Source: a virus
Length of the DNA: 59,978 nucleotides
IMG/VR virus record: IMGVR_UViG_3300036781_000826
Location: 1 to 59,978 of that record
Strand: one strand, 5' to 3'
Shown one piece after another: positions 58,858 through 59,978 of the stretch (its first letter is position 1; each line of letters begins with the position of its first letter). The translations under genes were made by a program, and so were the position numbers. The notes under the pieces are model-generated. The model saw only the letters and a program-made list of their open reading frames with translations. It was not told where the DNA came from and made no database searches.

Positions 58858-59550
58858 TCAGGTCTTCGTCTTTTCCTTGGCTGCCTCTAGCGCCGCACTC
58901 ATAGCGGTTTGCGCATGGACAGCCGGAGTCGCCTTGGCTGCCGGCTTGCCCCGCGTGGATTTCGCCAGGCCAGGGGGCCATTGGACCTCGGTGACGTAAT
59001 CGGCGTGCCACTTCAGTTCGGCGGGAGGCTGGCTCTTCTCGCAGTGGATCAGCCGCACCTGCAGGCCCGCGATGCGCGCGTGCTTCATCGCTGGCACGCA
59101 GTCGGTGTCAGCGGTGATCAGCGTCACGCGATCGACAGAGCGCCGCTCCGAGAAGGTTGCCATGTCGAGGCCGATCCGCATGTCGACGCCCTTCTGTTCG
59201 AAGTCTGGCTCGAAGTCGGCGTCTGTGAGAGCCTTGGTCGCCACTGGTATCCGGCGGGGCTTGTAGCCGCGGAACTTGAGAACGCCACGCCGGATCGCAA
59301 ACAGTTCTCGCGTGGCCAGCTCTTTCAGCCATCCATCGTTGGGCAGGAAGACCTTCGCAGCGCCGCTCACGGGCAACTGAACTGTTCCGGAATAGGGTGC
59401 GCAGTCGTAGTAGAGGATCCTGAACAGGTCTTCGTCCCCATGGACGCAGGCGTGGGCCACGGCCTCGATCAGATCATTGGAATAGTGGAGTCCCGCAGCC
59501 ATGGACCTGGCTCGCAGGTGACCTCCGTCGATGAGCACTGCGGTTTTCAT
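58858..59550 (-). CDS. NYN-domain ribonuclease-like protein
   Basis: A 230-residue protein. TAVLIDGGHLRARS (first Asp), KGVDMRIGLDMATFSERRSV (second Asp) and VTLITADTDCVPAMKHARIA (third Asp pair) form the acidic site of the NYN/PIN (LabA-like) family; the C-terminus is Ala/Lys-rich. It probably degrades RNA. It is transcribed against the late genes, as is usual for prophage-expressed cargo, and a strong hairpin plus T run lies right before its ATG. Confidence 0.88.
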   Translation of the reverse strand: MKTAVLIDGGHLRARSMAAGLHYSNDLIEAVAHACVHGDEDLFRILYYDCAPYSGTVQLPVSGAAKVFLPNDGWLKELATRELFAIRRGVLKFRGYKPRRIPVATKALTDADFEPDFEQKGVDMRIGLDMATFSERRSVDRVTLITADTDCVPAMKHARIAGLQVRLIHCEKSQPPAELKWHADYVTEVQWPPGLAKSTRGKPAAKATPAVHAQTAMSAALEAAKEKTKT

Positions 59551-59555
59551 AGAAA

Positions 59556-59580
59556 ACCCCCCGGTGTTGCCACCGGGGGG
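59556..59580 (-). terminator. Intrinsic terminator abutting the NYN start codon
   Basis: On the minus strand, perfect 10-base arms (plus-strand 59557-59566 and 59571-59580) with a 4-base loop are followed by TTTTCT and then the ATG at 59550. It ends upstream transcription, yet leaves no room for a promoter before the gene. It may act as an attenuator; the G6 run in the 3' arm is also the only ribosome-site-like sequence. Confidence 0.8.
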
Positions 59581-59678
59581 CTTCAGAAAGGTGCCCGCCT
59601 ACGGGCGTAGCGGATATGAGCCGCAGATGTCGTGACCCGCGGCTCGAAGTCAATACGATTCGCCTGGTGAGGGTTCCG

Positions 59679-59978
59679 TTAATTCGTCGCAGAGCCCAGC
59701 CACGGCCCCTTGCTCGCATCCCATCCCGCAGCCTCGGCCGCTTCGATCTGACGGCGCTCTTCCTCCAGGTCCTCGCGCGATGGCGGCCACCGCTTCGACG
59801 GCTTGTACCTCCAGTCCTTCCAAGGGTGCTCACCGAAGACGGCTTTGCTCTCCTCTGGGGTGAACATGCGGTTTGAGGTCTGGGGCTCGGCGAGGGGTCG
59901 GACTTCGCCGTCGCCTACGATCTTGCCGACGATGGGGACGTGGCCGCCGGGGAAGCCGGGGATTTTGGGGTCGCTCAT
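59679..59978 (-). CDS. Hypothetical protein at the right edge
   Basis: A 99-residue protein starting at the last base of the window (MSDPKIPGFPGGHVPIVGKI). It has RMFTPEESKAVFGEHPWKDW and a charged helix (REDLEEERRQIEAAEAAGWD). Its transcript would run toward the NYN gene through the terminator. Function unknown; its promoter is outside the window. Confidence 0.65.
   Translation of the reverse strand: MSDPKIPGFPGGHVPIVGKIVGDGEVRPLAEPQTSNRMFTPEESKAVFGEHPWKDWRYKPSKRWPPSREDLEEERRQIEAAEAAGWDASKGPWLGSATN

Noticed and set aside
59580-59680. tRNA gene or attachment-site remnant near the right end
   Set aside because: Short inverted segments exist but no cloverleaf or conserved T-loop could be built, and no repeat matches the left edge.

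Overview
The window is a complete or nearly complete temperate siphovirus prophage, about 60 kb, from a GC-rich alphaproteobacterium. The order of Caulobacterales (Caulobacter, Phenylobacterium, Brevundimonas) is suggested by two phage-borne relatives of cell-cycle regulators typical of that group: a GcrA-like protein (17485-18060) and a SciP/DUF1153-like protein (7660-7908). The gene order is that of an integrated phage: integrase at one end, then early left arm, immunity region, early right arm with replication, packaging, head, tail, fibres, lysis, and a short cargo region at the far end. Both edges coincide with gene ends, so the attachment sites and the host junctions are not visible.

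Left arm (1-12777, minus strand): about 28 genes are packed into one leftward transcription unit. Most are joined by 4-base ATGA or GTGA stop/start overlaps, and several are too short for a standard gene caller. It carries an accessory regulator set, a recombination pair (Sak4/RecA-like ATPase plus PD-(D/E)XK exonuclease), DUF5131, ASCH-like and DUF4326 proteins, the SciP-like regulator, an excisionase-like HTH protein and the integrase.

Immunity region (12778-13920): a CI-like repressor with a LexA-type Ser/Lys pair and a small membrane protein lie between two promoters of matching design. Each has TTGACG, a 17-base spacer holding a GGGGGA-N4-TCCCCC operator, and CATTGT, with a second operator just upstream. 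The rightward promoter places the predicted transcription start on the ATG of the Cro-like gene, so that message should be leaderless.

Right early arm (13921-27085, plus strand): small regulators, two HNH proteins, a VRR-NUC nuclease, a LexA-type winged helix, the GcrA-like protein, an 838-residue helicase/beta-class DNA methyltransferase fusion, a DnaB helicase interrupted in its Walker A loop by a 350-residue intein with the class 3 signature and a LAGLIDADG endonuclease, and a replication initiator-like gene with four tandem 7-base repeats inside it.

Late region (27550-58782): terminase, HK97-type portal, ClpP-like protease and capsid; connector genes; tail tube; tail chaperone pair with a probable -1 frameshift; an inserted cargo block (39729-41382); a 1802-residue tape measure; a large, unusual fibre module with CBM-like repeats, a polyglycine-rich adhesin, two Sec-signal proteins, a class III nucleotidyl-cyclase-like protein and a beta-helix spike; then a lysis region with holin candidates, a GH108 endolysin, an exported nuclease, a lipoprotein and a class 3 lipase. 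Beyond a good terminator are a minus-strand NYN-domain ribonuclease-like gene and one unknown gene.

The most interesting theme is the apparent cell-cycle kit: SciP-like and GcrA-like regulators with a beta-class methyltransferase. The phage may read or rewire the host CtrA/GcrA/CcrM circuit.
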